Shown: positions 35,134 through 43,641 of the stretch, piece by piece | Position numbering within the stretch: the first letter of the stretch is position 1 | Layout: each line of letters opens with the position of its first letter | NCBI GenBank assembly: GCA_965198325.1 | Contig: CBDAPE010000014.1 | Coordinates: 124,001-188,000 of the forward strand | Length of the DNA: 64,000 bases | Direction of reading: 5' to 3' | Source of the DNA: CBDAPE01 sp965198325 | GTDB taxonomy: Bacteria; Pseudomonadota; Alphaproteobacteria; UBA828; JAPUJA01 | Program-made: the position numbers and the translations under genes | Notes under the pieces: model-generated | What the model was told of the DNA's origin: nothing | Seen by the model: the letters and a program-made list of their open reading frames with translations, nothing else | Databases searched by the model: none

Positions 35134-36020
35134 ATCGCGGGGGCGGCCTCGGCCGTCAGCCAGTCGCGAAATCGGCGCACCATCGGCACGGCGAAACTGT
35201 CTTCGGGGCCCACCAGGTAATAGGCCCGCGCGGATTTGATCGCGAGGGGAAACGGCTTGACGAGACGGCCCGCCGCCACATCCTGGGCTGCCAGAACGCT
35301 GCGTCCCAACGCGACCCCCTGGGCCAGGTTTGCGGCCTGGAGCGCGAGCCCGGAATCCGAGAAGTTGAGCCCGGACAGCGGATCGACCGCGGTCGCGCCG
35401 ACGAGCGCGAGCCAAAGCTGCCAATCCTCCCGCCGCTCGTCGTGGAGCAGGACATGGTGCGCAAGGTCGCCGGGCGTCTTGAGCGGGGGGCGGCCGGTGG
35501 CGAGCCCGGGATGGCAAAGCGGCGCGAGCGTCTCGCGGAACAGCAGCTCGCTGTGAAGCCCCGGCCAGTCGCCCTCACCTTCGCGAATCGCGAAATCGAC
35601 CTCGTCGGTCGAGAACTCGACCAGCTCGTCGGTGGCATACAGCCAAGGCTCGATATCCGGTGCGAAGGCGCGAAAGGCGGCCAGCCGGGGCACCAGCCAG
35701 CAGGTGGCGAAGGCGTGGCTCGTACTCACGATCAACGAACCGGGTTTCTTGTAGGTGTCGAGCCGCGCAACCCCGGTCTCCAGCCGGTCGAGAACCTCGT
35801 GGACCAGCCCGTAGAGCTCGAATCCCGCGTCGGTCATGACCACCCGCCGGTTGATCCGGTTGAACAGGGACTGGCCGAGAGAGTCTTCGAGCGCCTTGAC
35901 CTGGTGACTGATTGCCGACTGGGTCAGGTTGAGCGCTCGCGCGGCAGCCGAGAAGCTTTCGAAGCGGGCGGCGGCCTCGAACCCGCGCAGACTGCTCAAG
36001 GGGGGTAAACGCCTTAGCAT
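35130..36020 (-). CDS. LysR-family transcriptional regulator (GcvA-like)
   Basis: A 296-residue LysR regulator. The N-terminal winged helix has LRGFEAAARFESFSAAARAL and NLTQSAISHQVKALEDSLGQ, with the PxLSSLRGFEAAAR opening typical of the GcvA subgroup. The C-terminal effector-binding domain follows. It is divergent from the agmatine-deiminase-like gene across a strikingly AT-rich gap. By the usual LysR arrangement it probably controls that gene and itself; the inducer is unknown. Confidence 0.9.
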   Translation of the reverse strand: MLRRLPPLSSLRGFEAAARFESFSAAARALNLTQSAISHQVKALEDSLGQSLFNRINRRVVMTDAGFELYGLVHEVLDRLETGVARLDTYKKPGSLIVSTSHAFATCWLVPRLAAFRAFAPDIEPWLYATDELVEFSTDEVDFAIREGEGDWPGLHSELLFRETLAPLCHPGLATGRPPLKTPGDLAHHVLLHDERREDWQLWLALVGATAVDPLSGLNFSDSGLALQAANLAQGVALGRSVLAAQDVAAGRLVKPFPLAIKSARAYYLVGPEDSFAVPMVRRFRDWLTAEAAPAI

Positions 36021-36234
36021 TTCAAGAGGTTAGATTATACATGAATAAAATTTTTTAAAATAGTAAATTATTTTCGTTTGATTCCCTGTGGCTGGTCATA
36101 CAAAAATGTTTTTAGAAAAGGGGTTTTGGAGATAACCTAATATTATATGACGAAATACAATAGATGAAAAATTTAAATATAGTGACCCCTGACCTCGATT
36201 TTTGTGCAATCCACTCGAGTTGGGAAGTCCTGCC
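36021..36234. promoter_or_regulatory. AT-rich divergent regulatory region between LysR and agmatine-deiminase-like genes
   Basis: About 180 bases (36020-36200) are far richer in A and T than anything else in the window, with runs such as aaattttttaaaata, attatatga and aaaaatttaaatata. No gene is encoded. Such a region suits bent DNA, LysR binding and promoter opening for both genes. It may also mark inserted foreign DNA. A ribosome site ggaag lies before the ATG at 36235. Confidence 0.6.
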
Positions 36235-37293
36235 ATGACTCGCCTGACCCGCCGCACTCTGCTCAAGGGGTTCGGGACAGCCGCGCTCGGCGCTTCCGCT
36301 TTGGGACTTGCCGGGTCCCCGATCGAGAGGGCCGCGGCCTTGGGCGGCGAGACGGTTATCGTCATCGTCGCGCCTCAGCATGGCGACCCCTATTACGCCG
36401 AGGTGCGCCGCGCCTTGCTGAGCTACTGCGCCACGTTCGTTGCCGCGGTGACCGGGCCCGAGAGGGTGATCGTCGTTGCCGACCGCCAGACCCGCACCGA
36501 GCTCGTCAGCCGCATTCCCGGCGAGAACCTGCTGACGGGTAACATCGGCGATATCTGGATTCGCGATTTCGGACCGGTCGGAGGCGCCGCCAACTCGGTC
36601 AAGTTCTCCTATCGGCCGCAATATCTGAGCGCGGCGACGGCAGGCTGGGTCGAGAGCTCGTACCTGAAGTGGCAGCGTAAAATCGGCTTCGAGCCGGTCA
36701 CGACCGACGTCGTGCTCGATGGCGGCAATCTCGTCTGTGACGATATCTCCCAGGCCGTTACCACCGAGCGGCTGTACGAGGACAACCCGAACGCTTCACC
36801 CGACGAGCTGGTGGAAACGCTCAAGCGCCTGCTGTCCCTCGAGCGGGTCGCCGTGCTGCCACAGATTGCGGGCGACATCACCGGCCATGCCGACGGTATG
36901 GTCGCCTGGCTCGACCCCTCCACCCTCGCGGTGGCGAGCTATGAAGAGCCCGTCCGCAGCACGGTGCTGTCCCTGCTCGATGCGGCGCTGCCCGGCGTGC
37001 GCAAGGTCGAGATTCCCGACGCCCCGACCGGTCGGATGTGGCGGGGCTGGCCGTCGGCGGCGGGGATCTACGCCAACGGCTTTGCGACCGCCCACTCGGT
37101 CTTCATTCCCGTCTACGACATGCCGGCCGACGATGACGCCGTGGCCGCGTTCGCGGCGCTTACCGACAAGCCGGTCATTCCGGTGCCGTGTGCCGGCGTT
37201 GCGCATATGGGCGGCGCGGTGCGCTGTCTTACCTGGGTACTCCGGGGCGCGGAGGCGGATCGCCTACTCGCCTATCACGCGGACTTTCTCTAG
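36235..37293 (+). CDS. Tat-exported agmatine deiminase / peptidylarginine deiminase-family protein
   Basis: A 352-residue deiminase-fold enzyme. A twin-arginine signal (TRRTLLKGFG then a hydrophobic A/G/L core, mature start near residue 36) shows export as a folded protein, unlike cytosolic AguA. The guanidinium-hydrolase motifs are GDIWIRDFGP, LDGGNLVCD, GHADGMVAW and, near the C-terminus, MGGAVRCLTW with the nucleophilic Cys. It should hydrolyse agmatine or an arginine derivative to a carbamoyl amine plus ammonia. The TAG stop lies in CTAG, into which an IS element inserted without changing the protein end. Confidence 0.86.
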   Translation: MTRLTRRTLLKGFGTAALGASALGLAGSPIERAAALGGETVIVIVAPQHGDPYYAEVRRALLSYCATFVAAVTGPERVIVVADRQTRTELVSRIPGENLLTGNIGDIWIRDFGPVGGAANSVKFSYRPQYLSAATAGWVESSYLKWQRKIGFEPVTTDVVLDGGNLVCDDISQAVTTERLYEDNPNASPDELVETLKRLLSLERVAVLPQIAGDITGHADGMVAWLDPSTLAVASYEEPVRSTVLSLLDAALPGVRKVEIPDAPTGRMWRGWPSAAGIYANGFATAHSVFIPVYDMPADDDAVAAFAALTDKPVIPVPCAGVAHMGGAVRCLTWVLRGAEADRLLAYHADFL

Positions 37294-37305
37294 GGTCCGG
37301 ACTCA

Positions 37306-37728
37306 TTACAGCCACCAGATGACGGCGGCGGCAAGGGCGATTGCTGCGATGAAGTTTTTGATGTTGCGGTCGAAGCGGGTGGCTATACGGCGCCAGTCCT
37401 TGAGGCGGCAAAACATGCGCTCGATGATGTTGCGCTGCCTGTAGACGGTCTTGTCATAATGGTATTGGACCTTGCGGTTCTTGCGCAGTGGGATGACGGC
37501 CGTGGTTCCGCGTTCTGCCAGCCAGTCGCGCAGGGCTTTGCTGTCATCGCCCTTGTCGGCGACGAGTTCGGCGGCGGGCGGCATGGCTTCGATACAGCGC
37601 TGGGCGAGCTTGCAATCATGGACGTTTCCTGGTGTCAGGAGCAGGACGAGGGGCCTGCCTTTCGCATCGCAGACAGCGTGGAGCTTGGTGTTGCGACCCC
37701 CCTTGGTGCGGCCGATACCATGGGCCAA
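37306..37728 (-). CDS. IS5-family transposase orfB (catalytic C-terminal part), copy 1
   Basis: A 140-residue reading frame in the -1 frame relative to orfA. It holds the second Asp of the DDE triad in ELVADKGDDS and the Glu in NIIERMFCRLKDW. It opens with an alternative TTG but is more likely made as an orfA-orfB fusion by -1 slippage on the AAAAGGGGGG tract at 37731-37740. A Leu replaces the Pro of copy 2 in the VIPxRKNRK segment. Confidence 0.88.
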   Translation of the reverse strand: MAHGIGRTKGGRNTKLHAVCDAKGRPLVLLLTPGNVHDCKLAQRCIEAMPPAAELVADKGDDSKALRDWLAERGTTAVIPLRKNRKVQYHYDKTVYRQRNIIERMFCRLKDWRRIATRFDRNIKNFIAAIALAAAVIWWL

Positions 37729-38069
37729 GGCCCCCCTTTTCCGCCGCCGGCGCAGCGATGAACCTTGATGCAGGTTGAATCGATGAACAGCCGGTCGGGG
37801 GCGTCTTCGCCGCCCGCCAGCGCACTGAATATCCGTTCCCAGATGCCGCGCTCCGCCCAGCGTACAAAGCGGTTGTAGAGCGTCTTCTTCGGTCCGTAGA
37901 CCTCACGCGGACAGTCGGCCCAGCGCCCGCCATTCCTCAGGGCATGGACGATCCCGCTCAGCACCCGGCGATCGTCAACGCGCGCCATGCCGCGCGTATC
38001 CGTCGGCAAAAGCGAAGCGATCCGAGCCCATTGCGCATCCGAAAACCAAAAGAAATCCGACATTTCCAT
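37635..38069 (-). CDS. IS5-family transposase orfA, copy 1
   Basis: A 144-residue product with the N-terminal DUF4096-like segment of IS5 transposases (FWFSDAQWARIASLLP, NGGRWADCP, YGPKKTLYNRFVRWAERG) and the first catalytic Asp in DRLFIDSTCIKVH. It ends just after the slippery tract. Translation alone would give an inactive fragment; a -1 shift joins it to orfB. Confidence 0.88.
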   Translation of the reverse strand: MEMSDFFWFSDAQWARIASLLPTDTRGMARVDDRRVLSGIVHALRNGGRWADCPREVYGPKKTLYNRFVRWAERGIWERIFSALAGGEDAPDRLFIDSTCIKVHRCAGGGKGGPWPMVSAAPRGVATPSSTLSAMRKAGPSSCS

Positions 38070-38153
38070 CGCCTCCTCGCTGGAGACAATGAATCATGCC
38101 AGCCCCGCTTTGGGAATCCCCTTAATGGGTCCGGACCCTAGTCCCGCGAAGCG

Positions 38154-38720
38154 CTATTCTGCGGCGTCGGGTTTCGACCAGGTTTCGGGCGCAAAGGCGT
38201 CGTCGAGCGGCGTGAGCGCCAAGTGGTTCGTGTAATTGGTCACGGTCTTGAGCGCGATTTCGGCGACCAGCTGCAGGAGCTGGCTCTTCGAATAGCCGGC
38301 CGCCAGAAAGACGTCGACCTTCTCCTGGAGCGGCCAGCCCCGGGTCGCGACCATGTTGCTCGACAGATCCCGCAAAGCCTCCAGCTTTGCGTCGGCGAGC
38401 CGGCGGCCCTCGCGCATCGCGCCGATCACGTCGTCGGGCACCCCGTCCATCCTGGCGGTCGCTGAATGAGCGGCCATACAGTAGGTGCAGTTGTTCTCGA
38501 CGTTGGCCGCCATTTGCACGATCTCCCTTTCGGTCCGGTCGAGCGCGCTATGTTCGTCGATGGTCTCCTCGAGTCCCCAATAGGCATTGAGCAGCGCCGG
38601 CGATTCCGCCATCACGCGGAGAGCGTTGGGCACCATGCCCCAGGCCTCCTTGACGGCTTCGAGCGTGGCCTTGGAGCCCGCGGGCGCGCTCGCGGCGGTG
38701 TGCAGCGTAAAATCGGTCAT
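38154..38720 (-). CDS. Carboxymuconolactone decarboxylase/AhpD-family protein
   Basis: A 188-residue alpha-helical protein with the AhpD-like redox motif NNCTYCMAAH (CxxC plus His), preceded by the conserved Glu region LDRTEREIV. Members with CxxC act as peroxidase-linked disulfide reductases; those without are decarboxylases. The intact Cys pair favours an antioxidant or alkylhydroperoxidase role. It lies 15 bp from the end of IS copy 1 and its 3' end has not been disrupted. Confidence 0.85.
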   Translation of the reverse strand: MTDFTLHTAASAPAGSKATLEAVKEAWGMVPNALRVMAESPALLNAYWGLEETIDEHSALDRTEREIVQMAANVENNCTYCMAAHSATARMDGVPDDVIGAMREGRRLADAKLEALRDLSSNMVATRGWPLQEKVDVFLAAGYSKSQLLQLVAEIALKTVTNYTNHLALTPLDDAFAPETWSKPDAAE

Positions 38721-38814
38721 CGGTCCGTCCTTTCGAAGAGAGGCCGCCTGCGCCCAGCTAACGCGCGGCCGGCCGGGTCTGTCGATTCACAAGCCCGTTC
38801 AAGCCCGTTAGGGG

Positions 38815-39411
38815 TTACGAGGCCGGACGCCGGGCCTTGAGCGCGGCCGACAGAGTCCCGTCGTCCAGATAGTCGAGCTCGCCGCCCACGGGGACCCCTT
38901 GGGCGAGGCGGGAGAGTTCGACCTCCATGTCGGCCAGCCGGTCGGCCAGATAATACGCCGTGGTCTGACCGTCGACGGTCGCTCCAAGTGCCAGGATGAC
39001 CTCTTGGACGGCGCCGTCCCGGGCCCGGCGGAGCAGACTGCCGACGTTCAGGTCATCGGGTCCCACCCCGTCCAGCGCCGAGAGCGTACCGCCCAGAACG
39101 TGATAGAGGCCGCGATAGGCGCCGGACCGTTCCAGCGCCCAGAGATCGCCGACCTCCTCGACGACGCAGATCATGCCGCGGTCGCGCTCGGGATCGGCGC
39201 ACACGGCACAGGGGTCGGTGGTGTCGAGATTGCAGCATTCGGAGCAGGCGGCGATTCGCTCGGCGGCCAGGCTCAGCGCCTCGATCAGCGGAGTCATCAG
39301 GGTTTCCCGCCGTTTAAGCAGGGTCAAGGCGGCGCGCCGGGCCGAGCGGGGCCCGAGCCCCGGCAGCTTGCTCAGGCGTTGGATAACCTGCTCGATCTCG
39401 CGTCCGGCCAT
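38815..39411 (-). CDS. recR: Recombination protein RecR
   Basis: A 198-residue RecR, which works with RecF and RecO to load RecA on gaps. It has the helix-hairpin-helix LPGLGPRSARRAAL, the zinc finger C-x2-C...C-x2-C (ECCNLDTTDPCAVC), and the Toprim domain beginning ICVVEEVGDLWALE. It ends the dnaX-ebfC-recR operon, 12 bp after ebfC. Confidence 0.96.
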   Translation of the reverse strand: MAGREIEQVIQRLSKLPGLGPRSARRAALTLLKRRETLMTPLIEALSLAAERIAACSECCNLDTTDPCAVCADPERDRGMICVVEEVGDLWALERSGAYRGLYHVLGGTLSALDGVGPDDLNVGSLLRRARDGAVQEVILALGATVDGQTTAYYLADRLADMEVELSRLAQGVPVGGELDYLDDGTLSAALKARRPAS

Positions 39412-39423
39412 GGCGCAGAGACC

Positions 39424-39747
39424 CTAGAACGGCAGTTTCATGCCCGGCGGCAGCGCGAGGCCGCCTGTGATCTTCGCCATCTCTTCGGACACCCGGGTCT
39501 CGACTTTGGCTTTGGCGTCGTTGAAGCCCGCGACGATCAGGTCCTCCATGACCTCGATGTCCTCGGGATCGACGAGAGACGGATCGATCTTGATCCGGCG
39601 GACCTCGCCCTTGCCGTTGACCGTCACCTCGACCATACCGCCGGCAGCCGCGCCCGAGATCTCGATCTGGCCCAGCTGATCCTGAAGCTCGGCCATCTTG
39701 TCCTGCATTTGCTGGGCCTGTTTCATCATCTGCCCGAGATTGGTCAT
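39424..39747 (-). CDS. ebfC: Nucleoid-associated protein EbfC/YbaB
   Basis: A 107-residue YbaB/EbfC DNA-binding protein, with the N-terminal MMKQAQQMQDKMAELQDQL helix and the conserved VTVNGKGEVRRIKIDPSLV core. Its ATG overlaps the dnaX TGA by four bases, the standard arrangement with dnaX and recR. It binds DNA as a dimer and influences nucleoid structure. Confidence 0.94.
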   Translation of the reverse strand: MTNLGQMMKQAQQMQDKMAELQDQLGQIEISGAAAGGMVEVTVNGKGEVRRIKIDPSLVDPEDIEVMEDLIVAGFNDAKAKVETRVSEEMAKITGGLALPPGMKLPF

Positions 39748-41516
39748 GGATCGTCACCTCCGTCTGGATCGGATGGAATTGGGTCTGCCGGCGCGCGCAC
39801 GTCTTCGAGGGTGGCGTCGGGAAACACCGCAAGCACGGCCTGTACCCGGGGTGTCGCTTCCGCCGCCGCCCATTGCGCGGCGTGCGCGGCCTCCCGCTGT
39901 TCCTTGAGCGTCGGTTCGCCGCCCTCCTGGGAGACGACGATCACCCAGCGGCTGCCCGTCCACTGGCTGAGCCGCTCGCCAAGCTGCTGGACCAGGTTCG
40001 GCTCCGCGGCGTTGTCGAGACGAAGCTCAATTCGGCCCGGCTCGAAACGCACAAGATGGACGTTGGACTCGAGCGCGGCCAGAAGGACGATTTCGCGTTT
40101 CGCTTCGACCAGCGCGACGACATCCGCGAAGCTCTCGGGCTGCGCTGCCGCGGCGCGGGGTGGCGCGGCGGGCTCGGGGTCGCGGTCGGCGCGGGGCGCA
40201 TCCTCCGGCAGCAGCGCGGGCTGGGCTTCCGCGGCCATCGGAACCGGACCTGGCGCCGCCACCGCCACAGGATCGACGGCCGGGCTCTCGACGGGGACCG
40301 CCGGCGTTGTCGGATTGGTCGGGGGCGCAGCCCGCCCCGGGGTCGCCTCACCCGACTCCAGCGCCGGGATCGTTTCTGCCGGCGTCGGCAGGGAGGCGGC
40401 GTAAACCAGCCGCAGCAACGCCATTTCCAGCGCCATCACGGGGCGCGGGGCCGTGCGGGTTTCGCCCAGGCCTTTGAGCAGCATCTGCCAGGTCCGGGCC
40501 AGAACGGGGAACGACAGGGCGTCCGCCATCCGGCCACCACGGACCCGTTCGGTTTCCGCGTGGTTGATTGCGTCGCCCGCGCCGGGCGTCACCTTGAGCC
40601 GGGTCAGCCAGTGGGCGAGTTCGAGAAGGTCGGAGAGCACCGCGACGGGATCGGCGCCGGCGTCGTAAAGCTGGTCGACCTGGGTCATGGCATCCGCCGC
40701 ATCGCCCTTCATCAGGGCGTCGAACAGATCGAAAATCCGGGCCCCGTCGGCGAGTCCCAGCATGTCGCGAACCGCCGGCTCTTCGACGGTGCCCGCGCCG
40801 TGGGCGATCGCCTGATCGAGCAGCGACAGACCGTCGCGGACCGAGCCGTCGGCGGCCCTGGCAATGAGCGCCAGCGCGGCATCGTCGATGGCGACGGCTT
40901 CTTGCTTGGCGATCGCGGCAAAATGGGCGGTGAGCACTGCCATGTCGACCCGGCGCAGGTCGAACCGCTGACAGCGCGAGAGCACGGTCACCGGCACCTT
41001 GCGGATTTCGGTCGTCGCGAAGATGAATGTCACACGGGGCGGGGGTTCTTCGAGCGTCTTGAGCAGCGCGTTGAACGCTGCGCCCGAGAGCATATGCACC
41101 TCGTCGATGATGTAGATCTTGAACCGCGCACTGGTCGGCCGGTAGCGAACGCCCTCGATCAGCTCGCGAATGTCGTTCACCCCGGTCCGGCTGGCGGCGT
41201 CCATCTCGATCACGTCGACATGCCGGTCCGCAGCGATCGCCGTGCAATTCTCGCAAACCCCGCAAGGCGTTGCGGTCGGCCCGCCCGCGCCGTCGGGACC
41301 GACGCAATTCAGCGACCGGGCGATAATCCGGGCGGTCGTCGTCTTGCCGACGCCGCGCACGCCGGTCAACAGGAAGGCGTGGGCCAGTCGGCCGCTCTCG
41401 ATGGCGTTGGTTAGGGTGCGGACGAGGGCGTCCTGTCCGATCAACTCGCCGAAGGTCGCAGGCCGGTACTTGCGGGCCAGGACGCGGTAGGTGTCGGCAG
41501 AGAGGGTCTCGCTCAT
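39744..41516 (-). CDS. dnaX: DNA polymerase III subunit gamma/tau
   Basis: A 590-residue clamp-loader ATPase. The N-terminal AAA+ domain has RPATFGELIGQDALVRTL, the P-loop GVRGVGKTTTAR, the zinc module with CGVCENC, the DEVHMLS Walker B and ATTEIRKVPVTVLSRCQRF sensor. The collar domain follows, then a Pro/Ala-rich linker (about 385-470) and a tau-like C-terminal part. The ATG at 41516 fits the known N-terminus; longer in-frame readings upstream run into the SRP RNA gene. It leads the dnaX-ebfC-recR operon. Confidence 0.96.
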   Translation of the reverse strand: MSETLSADTYRVLARKYRPATFGELIGQDALVRTLTNAIESGRLAHAFLLTGVRGVGKTTTARIIARSLNCVGPDGAGGPTATPCGVCENCTAIAADRHVDVIEMDAASRTGVNDIRELIEGVRYRPTSARFKIYIIDEVHMLSGAAFNALLKTLEEPPPRVTFIFATTEIRKVPVTVLSRCQRFDLRRVDMAVLTAHFAAIAKQEAVAIDDAALALIARAADGSVRDGLSLLDQAIAHGAGTVEEPAVRDMLGLADGARIFDLFDALMKGDAADAMTQVDQLYDAGADPVAVLSDLLELAHWLTRLKVTPGAGDAINHAETERVRGGRMADALSFPVLARTWQMLLKGLGETRTAPRPVMALEMALLRLVYAASLPTPAETIPALESGEATPGRAAPPTNPTTPAVPVESPAVDPVAVAAPGPVPMAAEAQPALLPEDAPRADRDPEPAAPPRAAAAQPESFADVVALVEAKREIVLLAALESNVHLVRFEPGRIELRLDNAAEPNLVQQLGERLSQWTGSRWVIVVSQEGGEPTLKEQREAAHAAQWAAAEATPRVQAVLAVFPDATLEDVRAPADPIPSDPDGGDDP

Positions 41517-41597
41517 CGGGCTGTCGCGTTCATGGGGCTCTCGGTGGGCCTCCGGACTCGTAAACGGGGGCAAGATGTTGCGGCGCGGGGCCGGGAC

Positions 41598-41705
41598 CCG
41601 GGTGGGAGGCTGAACGGCAACCCGACTCGAAACTCGTTACGGCTGCTTCCTTCCGGACCTGACCGGGTTAGCGAGGGAGTCGTCCGCCGCCAACCTCCCA
41701 CCTCC
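41598..41705 (-). ncRNA. ffs: Signal recognition particle RNA (4.5S type)
   Basis: The minus strand contains the invariant SRP RNA apical domain ggtcaggtccggaaggaagc (41649-41672 region, including the following agcc), with the GGAA tetraloop and symmetric loop bases that bind Ffh. The flanks pair: ggtgggagg near 41702-41694 with cctcccacc at 41609-41601 closes the long helix. A position just upstream of dnaX on the same strand is usual in alphaproteobacteria. The exact ends are estimated to within about five bases. A GC-rich run follows; no clear T-tract terminator is seen. Confidence 0.92.
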
Positions 41706-41785
41706 AATATCGACCCTGGGAGCGGTGCGTGCAACCCCTTCGCCTGCCGGTTGTCGCATTCCGTCCGCTGTGTCAGGGTCGCGCC

Positions 41786-42748
41786 ATGACAGAGCCGAAC
41801 ACCTATTCGGGCGCGGGGCTCGATCGCGCCGCCCATCTTCGCCGCGACGATGTCTGGCTGGCGGAACGGCTTGTCGACCCGCCGACCCGGTTCGTCCCCG
41901 TCTGGCGCGCGCGCAACCTGATAAATGGCGGTGCGGATCCGCGCGCGGCGGTGCTCTCCCGAGCGGCGCTCGAAGCCCATCTCGACGATGCCGCCGAGCG
42001 GCTTGCCGATTCGGTTCTGCTCGGTCTGGCGGATGGCGCAGCGTGCTTCGCGCTCGATCTGTCCGATATCGACGAGGGGCTGGCCGAGACCCTTGGCACA
42101 GACGCCGGATTTTGCGATTTGCGCCAGTACGGCTCGCTTCTGCCCGGTAACGACGCGGGCCTGCTTGCCTATGCCCGGGGTATCCTCTACTGGCATCGTC
42201 GGCATCGGTTCTGTGGCTCCTGCGGTGCACCCACCGACGTGGAAGAGGGCGGGCATCTGCGGATCTGCACCGATGAGACGTGCGCGACACCCCATTTCCC
42301 ACGCACCGATCCGGCGGTCATCATGCTGATCGAGCGGGACGGACGTTGTCTTCTGGGACGCCAGAAGAGCTGGGCGCCGGGGCTTTATTCGACGCTCGCG
42401 GGCTTCGTCGAGCCGGGCGAAAGCCTGGAGGACGCGGTTCGTCGCGAGGTCTATGAAGAAGCCGGCATCGACGTGGGCCGGGTCGATTACCACTCGTCCC
42501 AGCCCTGGCCGTTTCCCACGTCGCTCATGCTGGGATTCAACGGCCAGGCGCTCTCTGAGTCGATTGCGTTCGAGGCCGAAGAGCTGGAGGACGCCCGCTG
42601 GTTTACCCGCGACGAACTCGCGAAAGCCGGCGACTGGTTGGCCGAGCTCGATCTCGCCCAGGCCGGCGACGGGGCGCTTCGTCTGCCCAATCGCGATTCG
42701 ATCTCACGCCGGCTGATCGACGACTGGCGGACCGGTCCCGCGACCTAA
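41786..42748 (+). CDS. nudC: NAD(+) diphosphatase / RNA deNADding Nudix hydrolase
   Basis: A 320-residue NudC. The four zinc Cys lie in CGSCGAPT and ICTDETCATPHFPR. The Nudix box is GFVEPGESLEDAVRREVYEE followed by AG. The family-specific SQPWPFPTSLM lies after it. The enzyme cleaves NAD(H) and removes NAD caps from RNA. It is convergent with pheA, their stop codons overlapping in CTAA at 42745-42748. Confidence 0.94.
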   Translation: MTEPNTYSGAGLDRAAHLRRDDVWLAERLVDPPTRFVPVWRARNLINGGADPRAAVLSRAALEAHLDDAAERLADSVLLGLADGAACFALDLSDIDEGLAETLGTDAGFCDLRQYGSLLPGNDAGLLAYARGILYWHRRHRFCGSCGAPTDVEEGGHLRICTDETCATPHFPRTDPAVIMLIERDGRCLLGRQKSWAPGLYSTLAGFVEPGESLEDAVRREVYEEAGIDVGRVDYHSSQPWPFPTSLMLGFNGQALSESIAFEAEELEDARWFTRDELAKAGDWLAELDLAQAGDGALRLPNRDSISRRLIDDWRTGPAT

Positions 42749-43611
42749 CCCTGGTGGCGGAACGGGTTTTCGGGATAGACGCCGAGGATCGTCACGGAGC
42801 GCGAGAAGAAGTCGAGCTCCTCGAATGCCAGTTTGACGTTGGCCTGCTCCGGGTGACCCTCGACCTCGGCGTAGAATTGGGTCGAGGTGAATGAGGCGTC
42901 GACCATGTAGCTCTCGAGCTTGACCATGTTTACGCCGTTCGAGGCGAAGCCGCCGAGAACCTTGTAAAGCGCCGCCGGGACGTTGCGCACCTGGAAAATG
43001 AAGCTCGTCATGGCCCGCCCCGCCCCGGGCTCGGGCCAGGCGGGGTCTGGCGCCATGACGACGAAGCGCGTCGTGTTGTGCTCGGCGTCCTCGATGTTGG
43101 TTTTCAGAACATCGAGGCCATAGATCTCGGCGGCGAGCGTCGACGCGATCGCGGCTTGGCCCGGATCGCCGGTTTCGGCAACGTCCGCGGCGGCGCCCGC
43201 CGTGTCGGCGTGAACCTCCGCTCTCAGGCCCAGCGCCTCGATTAGCTTGCGGCACTGGCTGAGCGCGTGGACATGGGAATGAACCCGGGTCAGATCGTCC
43301 AGCGCCGCGCCCTTCGGGGCGAGCAGCGCATGCTCCACCCGCTGAAAATGCTCCGCGATGATGTGCAGGCCGGAGTCGGGCAGGAAATGATGAATATCGG
43401 CGACCCGCCCGGCGACCGAGTTCTCGATCGGGATCATGGCGAGGCTGGCGCGGCCCTCGCGCACCGCCGCGAAGACGTCGGCAAAGGTCTCGCAGGGCAG
43501 GGTGGTCCTGTCGGGATAGACCTTGCGGCAGCACAGGTCGGAATAGGCGCCGGGTGCGCCCTGAAAGGCGATCAGGGTGGTCGGCTCTGGGCTCTGGGGT
43601 TGTCGGGCCAT
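42745..43611 (-). CDS. pheA: Prephenate dehydratase
   Basis: A 288-residue monofunctional prephenate dehydratase for phenylalanine synthesis. It opens with IAFQGAPGAYSDLCCRKVYP, has the catalytic TRF motif (NTTRFVVM), and a C-terminal ACT domain (TSFIFQVRNVPAALYKVLGG... ESYM) for feedback control by phenylalanine. It has no chorismate mutase domain. It follows kdsB by 30 bp, a common alphaproteobacterial pairing. Confidence 0.95.
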   Translation of the reverse strand: MARQPQSPEPTTLIAFQGAPGAYSDLCCRKVYPDRTTLPCETFADVFAAVREGRASLAMIPIENSVAGRVADIHHFLPDSGLHIIAEHFQRVEHALLAPKGAALDDLTRVHSHVHALSQCRKLIEALGLRAEVHADTAGAAADVAETGDPGQAAIASTLAAEIYGLDVLKTNIEDAEHNTTRFVVMAPDPAWPEPGAGRAMTSFIFQVRNVPAALYKVLGGFASNGVNMVKLESYMVDASFTSTQFYAEVEGHPEQANVKLAFEELDFFSRSVTILGVYPENPFRHQG

Positions 43612-43641
43612 GAGAGAAGGCGGCCTTGCGGGAAAGGGGAG

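Larger units (their letters stand above)
37293..38138 (-). mobile_element. IS5-family (IS427-group-like) insertion sequence, copy 1
   Basis: An 846-bp element with near-perfect 16-bp terminal inverted repeats (gggtccggacccatta at the transposase-start end, gggtccggactcatta at the other). A 2-bp TA duplication is seen at 37291-37292 and 38139-38140, giving the target C-TA-G. It carries a two-frame transposase. A copy of the same length with at least three base differences lies inverted at 52730-53575. Inverted repeats, TA duplication, size and orfA/orfB layout fit the IS427 group of IS5. Confidence 0.93.
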
